Source of the DNA: Dryas octopetala | Lineage: Eukaryota; Streptophyta; Magnoliopsida; Rosales; Rosaceae | Assembly: GCA_963921425.1 (NCBI GenBank) | Contig: OY992837.1 | Span: 16,651,896 to 16,715,895, forward strand | DNA: 64,000 nucleotides | Reading direction: 5' to 3' | In this document: piece by piece, positions 30,297 to 42,992 of the stretch | Position numbering within the stretch: position 1 is the stretch's first letter | Layout of the letters: each line of letters opens with the position of its first letter | Program-made: the position numbers and the translations under genes | Notes under the pieces: model-generated | What the model saw: the letters and a program-made list of their open reading frames with translations, nothing else | What the model was told of the DNA's origin: nothing | The model's database searches: none

Positions 30297-31022
30297 TATT
30301 TACAAACTATAAATTATAGACTAATCCTATAAAGTATAAATTATACTATAAACATATACAAACATATATAAACATACACTATAAACCCATAAACTTTACT
30401 ATAAACTATAATAAACATGTACAAACATATATAAAGTATAATAGGAAATTTGGTTTACTGTATAATAGGTATTAAAATCATATATAAACCAATTAATATA
30501 TAAAAATAAATATATATTATAAGTAGTATTTCGGTTCGGTTAAACCCGAAAATTTCAATATTGAAAATCAGAACCAAACCCCTTATCTTTGGTTTGTTAT
30601 CCGAAAACAAAAAAACAACAAACAAAAAAACCTGACCAAACCAATCCGATCGATTTGGTTCGGTTCGCAACTCGATTTTTCAGTATTTTTGCACACCCCA
30701 AATTTTAACCATGATGGACTGAAAAATGGTTAAGCCGCTAAGATTCCCGAATGGGAAAAGACATGGGGCCTTAATGTTTGTGCCATAATATGTAGCTCAA
30801 TCTTATGTGGAAAAGCTAATTGGTACACATCACTATTTAATTAATTTAGGTGTTTTAATTTCCAAGTCCAAACTATTACAAAGTTTAACCTCAATGACAA
30901 CCGACTCAAAATTTAACTTGCAACCCAAATTCAAAATAGGTCGATTCTAATTGACAAAAACACTAGGCCATTTCACAATATTTACAAAAATGCCACTGCT
31001 AGCCCACCTATTGTAATTATGA
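30297..31022. other. Intergenic, inverted-repeat element remnant and AT-rich DNA
   Basis: Up to 30700 this is the right half of the MITE-like element described above, with degenerate TATAAAC repeats. From 30712 to 31022 I see only AT-rich DNA with no ORF. Confidence 0.5.
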
Positions 31023-32484
31023 ATTCTTATATTCATACCCCTGTCCTATTTTTTCACCAACCTTATTTTTACGTCCACCATTAAATTTGAAAAAATATAA
31101 AGGAATGGTTATATTACCACTCCCTTGTCTTATTTTCCCACTAACCTTATTTTTACACCCTCCATTAAATTTGAAAAAAATATTAAAACACTCTTCACAC
31201 CTTTCATTATTCCTATAATATTCTTTGATATACCAACTCAAACACCCACTCAATAAACACTCTTCCCTCTAGTTTTAATTAGATTATGTGTTAACTAATT
31301 AATCAATGGATAGTATTAGTTCTGGAACGAAGAGTAGCAGTAGGATTGATATGCGATATTCCCTATTATAGCTATAAGAAAGAAGACAATATATGATCAG
31401 AAAGGATAGTATGATATCATCTCGGTTCCAGAATTAATACTCACTATTAATTGGTGGATTCAATTCAATTAGTGGATGAATTTAGCATTAAAGGTGGATA
31501 CAATTCTGGAACCACCATTAATTGCATTACGGGTGTATGAATTTAGCACTAAGGTTGGATGCAATTCAACTCTTGGTTTCCAAGCAATCTTTCAATTGGA
31601 GATGATCCATTGAACTCTCTCCATTCACCAGTCTCAAAAGAAAGCAACTCCACCCGTAATTTGAATAAATCATTCACCTATACTCTTTCATGGTGGTTCC
31701 ACCCAAGAGTTGAACTCATGTGGTTGTCCTACTCAAACGAACAAATATGGGTGGGAGGGGTGGGTAAAGTAGATTTATTATTATTTTTTTCCAGTCAAGT
31801 CCGAGATCATTTTACAAAAGGATAAGTTTGTCATTATTTTTTTCATTAAAATATGGATGGGAATATAAGACAGGGGCTGGGTGGGAATATAACCACTCAA
31901 TATAAAAATATTTTTCTCACCTCTCATTATTCTCATAATACCCTTTGATATACCAACTCAAACATTCACCTCTAAACACACTTTTCACACCATTAACTAT
32001 CATCACACCCACCCATCTTTTTCCATAATTCTTTTGTTCCATAAATCCTAATTCTACTCTGTCACCAAAACTTAAAATCGATGATACTATTTGGTTGATG
32101 CCCATACATTTATTCTATACCCTAAACCCTTTTTATTTATTTATTTATTTATTTATAGCTTTAGATCAAGAATTCATTCTATTTCAGTATATGTTTTTTA
32201 TATTTAGAAATTGAATATTAATCTTGGGGATTTAATTTGGAATTTATGAATGAATTAGAGGATGAGTATAAGATTCTTTTTCTTCTATTTGGAAAAAGAT
32301 GGGTGGGTGTTATAATAGTTAAGGTGGTGGGAAGATTGTTTAGTGTTTAAGTGTTTGAGTTGATATATCAAATGATATTATAGGAATTTAATGGGAGGTG
32401 GGAATAGTTTTTTTATATTTTTTTCAAATTTAATAGTGGGTGTAATAATAAGATGGGTGGGACAGAGGATGAAAATATAAGCAC
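31023..32484. mobile_element. Nested foldback (MITE-like) inverted repeats
   Basis: The left end (31023-31100: CTTATATTCAT, CCTGTCC, ATTAAATTTGAAAAAATAT) is the approximate reverse complement of the right end (32410-32484). A second, inner pair (about 31103-31150 and 31852-31898) shares GGTTATATT and CTGTCTTAT motifs. The GATATACCAACTCAAACA segment also recurs (31225, 31947; inverted at 32355-32372). No coding capacity and no clear target duplication; probably two nested copies of one family. Confidence 0.5.
32133..32157. repeat. (TTTA)n microsatellite
   Basis: About six TTTA units. Confidence 0.8.
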
Positions 32485-33248
32485 TCTTTAATTAATTTTT
32501 GATTCTCACTCTCCTTTTCTCCTTATTTTCGCTCTTTTCTCATTCTTTCTTTGTCTTCTTCTTTTCTCTCTCTTTCTTCCCTTTTCCATTTATGTTTTTA
32601 GATTATTTTCTCTCTTTCTTAATTTTCTCTTCTATTTATTCTCTTTTTTTTTTTGTTTGATTATTCTCTCTATGTCTATATTTCTCTCTTTAATTTTTTT
32701 TCTTTTTTAATGTATTATGCTTATGTTGCATCTACAATTGCATTTGCATATGCATATACAACTGAAGGTGATGAAGATGCATATGATTCTAAATTTGAGA
32801 CATAATATACATCTATATATATTTTAAATCTGCAAGTGCAAAACTGCATATGATTCCAAATTAGCATCTTCTCCTTTTTTGAAGATGCAGAAAAGAATAA
32901 GATGAAGAAACTTGTGTGGAATATTAACAAAAAGAAGAATCTTCATTAACAATTAAAGAACTTATATACAATTTCAAATCCACAAAAAAAAAAAAAAAAA
33001 ACAAACAAACAGGTCTGGAGCATGAAAGAACTAGATCTAGAACTGCAAATCAAAACAAAACGCAAAACATAATCAACATATATTATAAACAAAATCACAA
33101 AAATAAAATATGAAGCGTTGTGGTTGAGGTTGCTCGATGTCGACGGTGCCAGAGATGGACTCGAACTCTGACTCTAGAGAAATTACTGGAGCATCAAGAG
33201 TGAGAGAGAGCGAGGGACAAGAATACAGAGAAACATAAGAAGAAGAGA
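32485..33248. other. Pyrimidine-rich then AT-rich intergenic DNA
   Basis: CT/T-rich sequence to about 32700, then ATGCAT-rich sequence and an A-tract (about 32983-33001). No supported gene. Confidence 0.5.
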
Positions 33249-33254
33249 GCGATG

Positions 33255-33306
<52 letters not shown>
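33249..33306 (+). repeat. (GA)n microsatellite
   Basis: An almost perfect GA run of about 58 bp, continuing as a less perfect run to about 33342. Confidence 0.9.
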
Positions 33307-33311
<5 letters not shown>

Positions 33312-33342
33312 AGAGAATGCGTGAAGAGAGAGAGAGAGAGAG

Positions 33343-36300
33343 CCAGTAGAGTTAGAAAGAGCGCGTGAGAAGCTAAAATTAAACGACAAATGACAAGTGG
33401 AGGTAGGCTCAGTTTTGTATTGTTGTGATGTAAAAATAATCACTTTTAGTTATGTTGTGAAATAAAATAGTTGACAATTTGGTGAACTGAGTTTTTGAAA
33501 GTGCTGAGTATAAAAAGCAGCTTTAGAGTGTTTGGTAATTTTTTTTGTCGAAGTGCTGTGGTTATGCATAATAACTAAAAAAGTACTTTCAATTGCATGT
33601 ATGCATATTTTCTCTATATTTTTATCTTAACATTTTCTTTAAAAAAATAGGTCAAATTGGAATTTAATATCTCAACTTTGCCTCATTTTGCAAGTTACAA
33701 TTTCGGGTTTAAATTTTGATTTTTACCTAACTCAACTTTAATTTTTTGGCAAATAAGTACCTCTGTTAGACTCTCCGTAAAAAAGATCGTTAAATGCTAA
33801 TGTGGCGCATTGTTGGCATAAACTTAGTTTCTAAAAAATAGTCACATGGGAAATAAATAATGAAAAATAATAAAAAAACATTTAAAACCCCAACAATTAA
33901 ATCTAGCACACTTGTAATCCGCCCAGATGCATGATTCCACTTGCGAACTCATCACCTGCAACATGCATCTAACCATCATCATACCAACAGCCCCTCCCGG
34001 CTCCCTCAACATGCATCTAACCATCATCATCACCTTACTGTAATAAATATTTCATTTTCATCATCATCCTCACCTGTGAAACGAAGTATTGACTGACCAA
34101 TTAATTTTCCCCAACCCCCCTAGAAAAAAGTACAAGACACATTTTAATCTTCCAAGGCAACCAAAATCAATCATAAGGAAATATATTTTCCAAAAGAAAA
34201 AACAATGAGAAAATACATACATAGGAAAAAACTTACCTATTTCTATGTTGTAGTGATGTGACATCCCTTGAAGAGAGAGATAGATACAAGAGATTAGAGA
34301 AAGAGAATGAAAGAAGAGAGAGAGCCAATGAGAGAGGGTTGAGAATAGATAAGTTCTTCTCTACATACATATAGATATAGCACATCATTTGATCACATAT
34401 AAATAAAATTATTAAACATTAAGCCAGAAGAACACACAATATTTAGGTAGTTTGAGAATTCTAGAGAAGGAAACAAACCCTAAAACACGTCTAGAAAAAG
34501 AAAGGGCTAGCGGTTGGTTGTATTTTTAGTGGGTTTTGATTTTTTTTTTCTTCTTGTATTGTAGCTTGTTGGTTTATTGATATAAAGAAAGCAAACGAAT
34601 AAACAGTGCAACATATTAAAACAAATTTTTTTAAAAAAATTATCGGATATTTTTGTTATAAATATGCATAATAACAATATAATTGAGGTAAATTAAAAAA
34701 CAATAATTGAATTGAAGTTTACAAATATCATAAAATCTAATCTTGTCTTGTGATCAAAATCTCACTTACATACAATGGCGGATCCAGGATCCCTAGCCTA
34801 GGGAGTCATGGTGTAAAAGTTCAAAAAAAAAAATTTTGGGCTACAATAACAATAAAAAATTGAACGATAGTACTTTCATTCATAATTCAAGGCAAAACAA
34901 CATTACTAGCTACAATTGCCCACGACGAGGTTTCATATTTTGAAAATGTAGCATTATATCTTCATTACCAATACAAGAAAAAACATATTTCTTAATGTAA
35001 ACAATCAAGTTATATATCACTCAATCATTGATCTCCCATTCTGAAGATTAGCCAAAATATCATCTAACTCACTGAAAGCCCAACCAAAACTTGAATTACT
35101 CGAATTATTCGAACTACCCGTTTGACATTTTCTCTTAAATTATCTTTTCATAATTCTACACATGTCAACCAATTTACAATAATCAATTAATCAAATTTAT
35201 CAAAGTAATAATCAACCAAAGTCAAATATATAATCAAATTAATACGATAAAAACCCATAATCAATTAATCAATCAATAATAAAATCAATTAATCAACTAA
35301 TAATAAAATCAATATCAATAACCCACTAATTTCATCACAATAATCTTATCTATTAATTTAAAAACATCATATATTATAAATTTAGGGTCAATTGAGAATT
35401 TGGGAGTTAGGGTTAGGGTTTGAAACTTCAAACTTACTTGAAAATTAAAATTGAAACTTGAGATGGTGGATTGGTGGTGTCGTGGTGGGTAGTAGACCAG
35501 CGAGCCATGGGTGTGGGTTTTTGTTTTGGTTAATTGGCTTTGGGAGGGAATTTTGGTTACTGAAGGAAAGGGGTCGGGTTTGTGAGCACAATAGAATTAT
35601 AGAAGGTAATAGGTATGTCTTTTTGAGCAGGAAAGTTATAAATAAACCAAGTCTGTCCAAAATGACGTCGTTTTGGCTAATCTAGAAACTAAAAAAAAAA
35701 AAAAATAGGACGAAGCCTCCCTTAGGCGTTTCGTCGAGCAGGTGATGCGCGCAGTGGGCAACCATCACTCACTGACCAGGCTTTGGGGGGTTGTGTTGTT
35801 GCCGTCCAGAGCTTATGGGCTGCCTTCTTTAGCCTTTGGGGAGTCGAGCTACCCCCTCCCCGTCAACGTGCATCTGCCACTGCTTATGTATTACGTACAC
35901 TGCAACGCGCCTATGTCACCTATTTAATTATAGTCGCGCAAATGTGATTCATGTATTAGTTTACAAAAGCCTCAAACCTAGTATTGATTGACCTAAAAGT
36001 GTGAAATCGCAGCATAATTTTGCCTTAAAAATCTCCAAAAGGCAACTATCCCTTATATGATATATATTTATGTTGGTCACATTCTTATATGATATGTTTG
36101 TCAGAGTTGGAGTGGGATTCAAAATACCTACTCCCATATATGGTCGGTCCCTATTGGGTTTATTGGGCTAATCGGGCTTCACTTAATAAGTTGACACTTA
36201 ACTTGTATAGCCCATTAAAATCCATATTAGTTTGAAAAAACCAAATTAATTAAATAGAAATTTGCCCAAGAAAACTATAAGATTATCCAACTTCTTTTGG

Positions 36301-36477
36301 AAAAATTATTGAGTGTATCCAATACACCGTCATGTGGTATAACTAATCTAACATGTAAGGGTATTATTTGACGGTATATTTCTATTAGTAAGGTATAGTA
36401 TTAATATTCATCCATATTATGACACGTTGGATTGGTTACACTATATGACGATGTATCAGATACACAAAATAATTTCT
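33343..36477. other. Gene-poor AT-rich region
   Basis: No supported ORF. 33645-33830 resembles one arm of the 'CTCAACTTTG...TACCTC...CCGT' foldback family seen at 44307-45137. 34784-34800 (CAATGGCGGATCCAGGA) resembles a hAT-type terminus, but no partner end was found. 35150-35340 is degenerate ATCAATTAAT repeat. Confidence 0.45.
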
Positions 36478-36556
36478 CCATATTTTGACGTGTGTAAAAA
36501 GCACATGTAAGTAAAGATTTTAGAAAAACAAGAATAAATGTGTAATTACATAGGGA
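36478..36556 (+). repeat. Direct repeat A upstream of the S30 gene
   Basis: About 79 bp, from the TTTTGACGTGTG segment to GTGTAATTACA, repeated with about 85% identity at 37381-37457. Confidence 0.7.
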
Positions 36557-37380
36557 ATGCTGGAAGGATATGACACACAGCCCCAGACTGAGGCAGCAGA
36601 GAAAGAGTGCATGAATAGATAATCATGGGCTTCAACCTTTTACTGACAAAAGGCACACAGATATTCTTGACTGCGTGAAGAGCTAGTTACTCTAATATAA
36701 GATTGAAGGTGACTCCAAAATTCTTATTCATTGTATTGTAGTGCTATTGCATTCAAAATGCCACGTCAGTTATGTCTAAAATGTCATTTACATTTTTTTG
36801 GACAAAAATCTTGACGGACATGCTATATTGTAAATTTTAGTTAATTAATGCATGAATTTGAACTTTTTTTTTTATTACTAACTTGAAATCCATATTTGTA
36901 CTTGAGCCCTTTTTTTTTTTTTTTTTTAGAATTACAAAGTTCTTTCTTTATTCAATACCAAGATTTTGGCCATTACGTTCTCATAATAATTGTGTTCTTT
37001 GGTAAGTCCTTATATGTGGACGTCGACTACTGATCTTGAGGCTTGCAACTGATCGGAGAGAGATTTACGGAGGAGAAATCAAAGCCAGATAGAGAAAGGG
37101 AGATAAGAGAGGAAAGAAAGGAAAAGAGAGAAAGGGAGGTCGGCAGGTTGAACCATCGACGACAATGGCAAGGGTTGGTGTCGGCATTAGTGTCAGAGGT
37201 AGGGTGATTGAATTTTAGGGTTTTTTTTTTGTGTAAATGAGGGTATTTTAAAAAAATTTGGGGTGTGTTTTGCGAAATTAAATAAATCAAAAAGAAAAAA
37301 GGGTGTGAGGTGAGAAAGTGGTGTGTAGTGAGAGGAAAAAGGATGTGTATATAGTATCCCTCTAAAAAAACATAAAATTA

Positions 37381-37457
37381 TCCTAATTTTGACACGTGTG
37401 AAAAGCACTTGTAAGTAAAGGTTTAGAAACATAAGGATAAATGTGTAATTACACAAA
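37381..37457 (+). repeat. Direct repeat B upstream of the S30 gene
   Basis: Second copy of the repeat at 36478-36556. The intervening 820 bp has no gene. It includes a T-tract (36907-36927) and GA-rich DNA. Confidence 0.7.
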
Positions 37458-37489
37458 TCTATCCTTGAAACAGAACAACTCAACACGAA

Positions 37490-38326
37490 AACCTAATTGA
37501 GCCGTTCTGCCTTCTTCAATTTCTCTCAAACTCCCCTGTTCTTACTAACATCTTCAGGTAACCACTTTCACTAATATCTGGGTTTTGTTTTAGTTTCTGT
37601 CCGATATATCCCTAGTCTCTTTATTTCTAGCTCTGACAATAAGCTAATGAGGAAGTGTAGTCTATAATGATGATCGTAAATCAAATGAAGGAAGTTCTAC
37701 TTAAAATTTAAATTCGTATTTAATTTTTGTTGTTGTTTTGTTTCAATACCTAAATTGCTCTATGAGTTTTTTTTTTTCTGGGTAAAATTCTGAATTGGGT
37801 CTTGGAAAGAACTCCTTTAAATTGAGAGTGAAATCTCTATGTATTTGCCTATTGTGGGTTTTCCTTTAAGTTTGTTGATCTGTAATTAGAAGAGTTGAAT
37901 GCTTCATTAAAAGGGTTTTGTATGAGTTCATATTAGTTATATCTCTATCTGGGTTTTGTACCGTTTGCATACTTCGTTGATTGCAGTCACTGGTTCAATG
38001 TTATTAGTCTTCCAAGGATCATCTCGAACCCCAAGACAGAAGCTAGTGGAGATTGTTGCTTTATGTTTGATGGGAAGATGAACATCCTTTTTCAGAACAC
38101 TTCTGTGTATTTTAATTATGGGGATAATTGTAATTGAAGTGTGAAAGTAATCTAGTTTGGTTGATTTATTTTTTAGATATTCTGTAATTGTCATGCAAGG
38201 CATATTGTTGTAATTGAAAATGCATTATAAAAGGTGAAATAGGTTGAATTTTGTGTAATGTGTAAAGAGACAACTTATCAACACGAATTGTCACCCCTTA
38301 CAATTTCTCCTTCTCTGGTCTCACAG
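37490..38326 (+). promoter_or_regulatory. S30 upstream region: possible leader exon and leader intron
   Basis: A pyrimidine-rich stretch (37500-37556) ends CTTCAG|GTAACC, a good donor. The T-rich DNA after it ends in TTCTCTGGTCTCACAG (AG at 38326), a good acceptor 62 bp before the S30 ATG. A leader intron of about 770 bp is likely. The alternative is a shorter leader from the TATAAAA at 38226-38232. Confidence 0.45.
38226..38232 (+). promoter_or_regulatory. TATAAAA upstream of the S30 gene
   Basis: A TATA-like motif 157 bp before the ATG. It would be intronic if the longer leader is used. Confidence 0.3.
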
Positions 38327-38388
38327 TGGCAGCAAAAGAAGAGAGAAACACCACCACTCTGCAACTATCAAGCTCTTAGTAAACCACC

Positions 38389-38999
<611 letters not shown>

Positions 39000-41864
39000 T
39001 CAAGCTTTGAGAGGATGAGGAGCTTTCCATAGGTTAAGAAGCCTGTATATCTGGTTGGATTTTTAATGAATTTTATGTCATTGTTAAGACCAAATACTGG
39101 TTTGTTAGTTTAAGGAGGCTCAAAGTATTGGATAATGTTGGATTTTGTGCTCTAGTTGAATTAGAAGAAATGCGATTTTGTTTCTGGGTTTGTTGTGAAA
39201 GTTATTGTGCTGTGTTTGCTTTGCCGGTTTGATCTCCATTTTTGGGTTGCACTAGTATGGTTTTTGGTGTTACCTCTTTAGCATTGCATTCTGTTGTAAT
39301 TATGTTTCCCCTTTTCTTTTTGTGGAAATAATGCCTACTAAGGATGGCATGGCTGACTTTACATTATTGACCAATTTCATTGAAGTCCAGCATAATTTAC
39401 CTCTGCCAGATTAGATCCTGTTAATGTCTTTATTGCTTGGAAAGGCTGGGTGATGGGGCATGATATGGTGTTTCAGTTAGGTTTTGTTACATTGACCATC
39501 AACACAGAATAAATAATCCAAAAATTTTGTGAAACCAGATAATATTTTTTTTTTTTTGGCTGCCATTTCATTTGTATGGAATTCGTGTTTCCTCTTGATT
39601 TATTTGGCCAAAATAGTCTTTCGGAAAGGGCCAAATTGTAAGGATTCAATTTGATTCATTTGAAATTACACTGCTGGGTTGGAAGTTCAAACTTAGAAGG
39701 CCCAAGATTGCATTTAACACCAGCCCAACCAGGATATTTGATCTGAGTTAGAGGACCTTTTCTTTTTTTTTTTTTTTTTTTTTTTTTTTTCTAGGGCCAT
39801 TAGAATATTAGGAGTCCTGTTTAGAGTGTGTGCTTGTACTCACTACTCAGCAGTGGTTTTGTTAGAACTTTTTATTTGAAATTAAAGTGATTCCATGTAA
39901 AGTGTACTTTGAAGTGGTTTTTTTTTTTGTTACATTGGAAAGAATTAAATCCTGGACTTAACTTAATCCTTACTCCACTCATTCACTTAGGTTAACTTTG
40001 AAGCGTTTTTGAGAAAGTATCAGAAAGTATTGAAAAGTATTTCTATAACTTAAAAAACATTTTTATATTTTTCTAACCTTTAATAAATGCATATTTGACC
40101 AATTAAAAGCGCTTTTAAGCATATTCTAAGAATCATGCCAAATAGGTCCTTAGAATATTGGTAATGTTTGATAGTGAATTTGGGAAACGAGGAATGTTTC
40201 GAAAGGCCTTGTCCGATAATCATTAATAATGTGGTCACTTGGCCCTTGAATCTTGATGGAGTTGTGGGCTTTCTTTGTCTTTAAGCAGCATCTTAGGTCT
40301 ATTTCAATCCCACCTAAGAGTAATGAAATTATGCTTAATTTTGATGGCTTGGTGCATCCAGGGGTGAGTGTAGGGTTAGGCTTTGTTCTTTGTAATCTCT
40401 TCGAGTTCATATTCTTGCAGGATCTTGTTGGATAAGGGTGGTGTCTTTTCTAGTTATTGAACCCTATGCTCTGTCAGAAGATCAAGATTTTAAGTGGATT
40501 TATATTTCATTTCTCAAGTTGAGGTGTAAATCGCATGTCGGTTAAGAAAAATAACCAATTGTATAATAAAATGAGAACAAAGTTAAATCTAAGAATTTAA
40601 TATGCAATAAAATCCATAATGATAACATACTATAGTACATAATTTACATCAAATCCTACACATAACAAACTTCATACAAGTTCAGACCAGTAATCTCTTA
40701 TTCATACAAGTTCACCACCATGTAATTGCAAATTACAAATGTGTAAACTTGCTAGGATTCAGTTAAAAATGACAAATTTATATGAGTTTTTTAATCCTTG
40801 ACAAATTCTTTTATCTTTTTTTTTTTGTTTGAAAAAAGAAATGAAGCCTTGAGCCACAGAGGGTGGTGATCCCAAAATGTAAAGTCAGTTTCGATGTTTC
40901 AATCTCAATTCCAGTTCAGTTTCATTCAATTATAAAGCCCCAAATCAATTTCTCAAGATTCGAAAATGCTAGTTGCTATTTTTTTTTTTGGAGGCCTCCT
41001 TTTGATTAAACTACAAAAATTCATGAGAACCAATTTTGATCAGTGCACCCAATTATGAAAACCAAACGAAGTTCGAACTAACACTTGAATAAATCACTAG
41101 AAAACAACTTTAAAATCATATGCTAAAACTTCAATCAACCAAGCTTTCTCTTCCTCTGAATTCTCTCAAATTTCCCACCCTTTTCTTCTTTCTTTCCTTA
41201 TATTTTTCTATTCATTCCTATTGTTGGATTTGAAACTATGCTACGGCAGTTGCTGCAACACACTAATTTGAACTCACTCACAGTAATCACGTATAAGCAA
41301 GAAAATCAACACGTACGGAGGTTTTCTCCAAGGGCTGATATATTTTCCAGCTCCTAAGATTTTCTAATCATCTGATATTTTTTCTTAGGGTGAACTATTA
41401 TGCCTCGTTTGTTTCACAGGACTGTCTTGGCTTGGACTAGCTATAGGGACTGGCATGGACTGGCTTGGCATGGATTAAGCTAGCTAAGAACTGCCTTTAT
41501 GTTTGGTGCAGTGCAGGACTAACAACCTGGATAATGAAAATAGTCATGTCCTATGTTTGGTGCAGTGCAGGACTAACAAGTTGGAAAATTAATTTTTGAA
41601 ACAAAATCATAAATCCCCATATTTATTTATTTAGAATAAAAATGACATTTTTGTAAGAATAGATAAGAGGCAATTATTATTCTTATTCAAATTTTGTATG
41701 ATCATCAGCTTGCCCCGGCCAATTAATTTGAAATATCCAAGTCAATCACTTTGGTCTTTAGAAGTTAATAGAAGTTAGAAAATTAGGTCGATCTAGACCC
41801 TCAAGACCCGATATGGTGGTTAATATTAATAATAGGACAATCATCTATTTGCAAACAAGGTTTA
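39000..41864. other. Intergenic, S30 3' region and low-complexity DNA
   Basis: The first 300 bases include the 3' UTR of S30. Long T-tracts (39545-39559, 39763-39790) follow, then AT-rich DNA. A segment with TTTGGTGCAGTGCAGGACTAACAA repeated twice (about 41501-41524 and 41556-41579) looks like a transposon fragment. Confidence 0.45.
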
Positions 41865-42156
41865 GAGCCCGTTTGGCACTGCTTTTTAAATTGTCAAAAG
41901 CGCTTTCAAATTAGTAAAAGCGCTTTTGATAGCGTTTGGCAAAAATAATTAGAAGTGCTTTTGAGTTATAAAAGCACTTCTAAGGGGTTTTTTGAGAAGC
42001 ACCTGACAGGTGCTTTCTCAAGAAGCACTTTCAAGTGCTTTTGCATAAACAACTTAAAAGTTTTATAAAAATTTATATGTGCTTCTTAACATAAGTGCTT
42101 CTGATAAAAGCGCTACTAAATAAAAGTGCTTCTAAGAAGCAGTGCCAAACGGACCC
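41865..42156. mobile_element. Tourist-like (PIF/Harbinger) MITE
   Basis: A 292-bp element with terminal inverted repeats GAGCCCGTTTGGCACTGC (left) and GCAGTGCCAAACGGACCC (right). It is flanked by the TTA target duplication typical of PIF/Harbinger (41862-41864 and 42157-42159). The interior is AAGCGCTT/AAGCACTT-rich and self-complementary. Confidence 0.8.
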
Positions 42157-42836
42157 TTAATGCTTTTGAACTTGAATGTTACATTGATTTTTCCAAAGCA
42201 GTAGTTATATCAATTTGTATCTCAAGATGCAGACAGGGAACACCTTATGATAAGTTGTGTTGTATTCAGTATTCTATAAAATGTTCTCTCGCTCCCCCCT
42301 TCAAATTGTAAGTGCAAATTAAGTATGACTTTTTTCATCATACAGCGTCTGTGATGTGCTGGTACAAATCAAATTTGATGTCATGTACTAGTAATAGCTT
42401 CCCATCGAAAGCAGTAAACCAATGGACCCAATAAAAATGGTTCGTTAGTATGAACAATCTGAGTAATCTAATTGCAAAATTGATATGGAGGGATCTTAAA
42501 TTGAACAAGCGAATAGAGGGTGTGTAAGACAATAGAATTCAACGAATACCACATATAATTGACCCATGTAGTTCTGTTTGAATAAATACAGTAATAGTTG
42601 TGCCTCTGCATTCATCCCAACAGAATACATGCACATTCATCTCTAGCTTATACATTGCCAATTGAATTTGTCTCAGCCAAAATGAACAATGTTTCAGATG
42701 CAAGACTAGTAAAATTTTATTGCACATCCCAAAATGTCACAAAAGTAATATACAAAAATATATAAGAAAAACTCTGGAATGGACAAACAGGAAAACTATA
42801 TTCCACAGTTGTACTTAGGATGAGCTCACAGACAAA

Positions 42837-42992
42837 TCAGCCATCCATGAGCAACTCTCCACAGTTAACAATTCTGCATGGCAAACGAGGGACATCTGTC
42901 CTGCTTGTCTCTTGAGATTCAAGTTTCCGCAAAACATCCATTCCCTCAATAACGTGTCCAAACACAACATGGCGATTGTCTAACCATGGAGT
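42837..42992 (-). pseudogene. Cyclophilin-type peptidyl-prolyl isomerase, last exon only
   Basis: Fifty-one residues plus TGA follow an acceptor at 42993-42994 on the minus strand. They start [20 protein letters not shown], the highly conserved C-terminal part of the cyclophilin fold (substrate-binding Trp and His and the HVVFG core), and end [13 protein letters not shown]. This is the last exon of a single-domain plant cyclophilin. I could find none of the upstream exons with the catalytic Arg/Phe motifs between here and 50 kb. The gene is either interrupted by the large repeats at 44-48 kb, partly inside the second gap, or a remnant. The frame itself is undamaged, so a very long intron is not excluded. 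Confidence 0.75.

Larger units (their letters stand above)
22872..30700. mobile_element. Inverted-repeat (MITE-like) element with copia inside
   Basis: The left end GGGTGTGTATGGTTCG (22872; also 21985 in unit 1) pairs with a right end ending in TTTTTGCACACCCCA (30700). AATTTTAACCA flanks the element on both sides (22861-22871 and 30701-30711, also 21974-21984). It is an 11-bp apparent target duplication. The interior is rich in CCGAACC/GGTTCGG motifs. Without the copia it is about 740 bp. Class (MULE-like or hAT-like) is uncertain. Confidence 0.6.

Noticed and set aside
33183..33443. 86-residue Ser/Leu ORF
   Set aside because: Translation of the GA microsatellite.
37027..37486. Minus-strand ORFs of 87 and 97 residues
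   Set aside because: They read GA-rich and A-tract DNA and have no conserved features.
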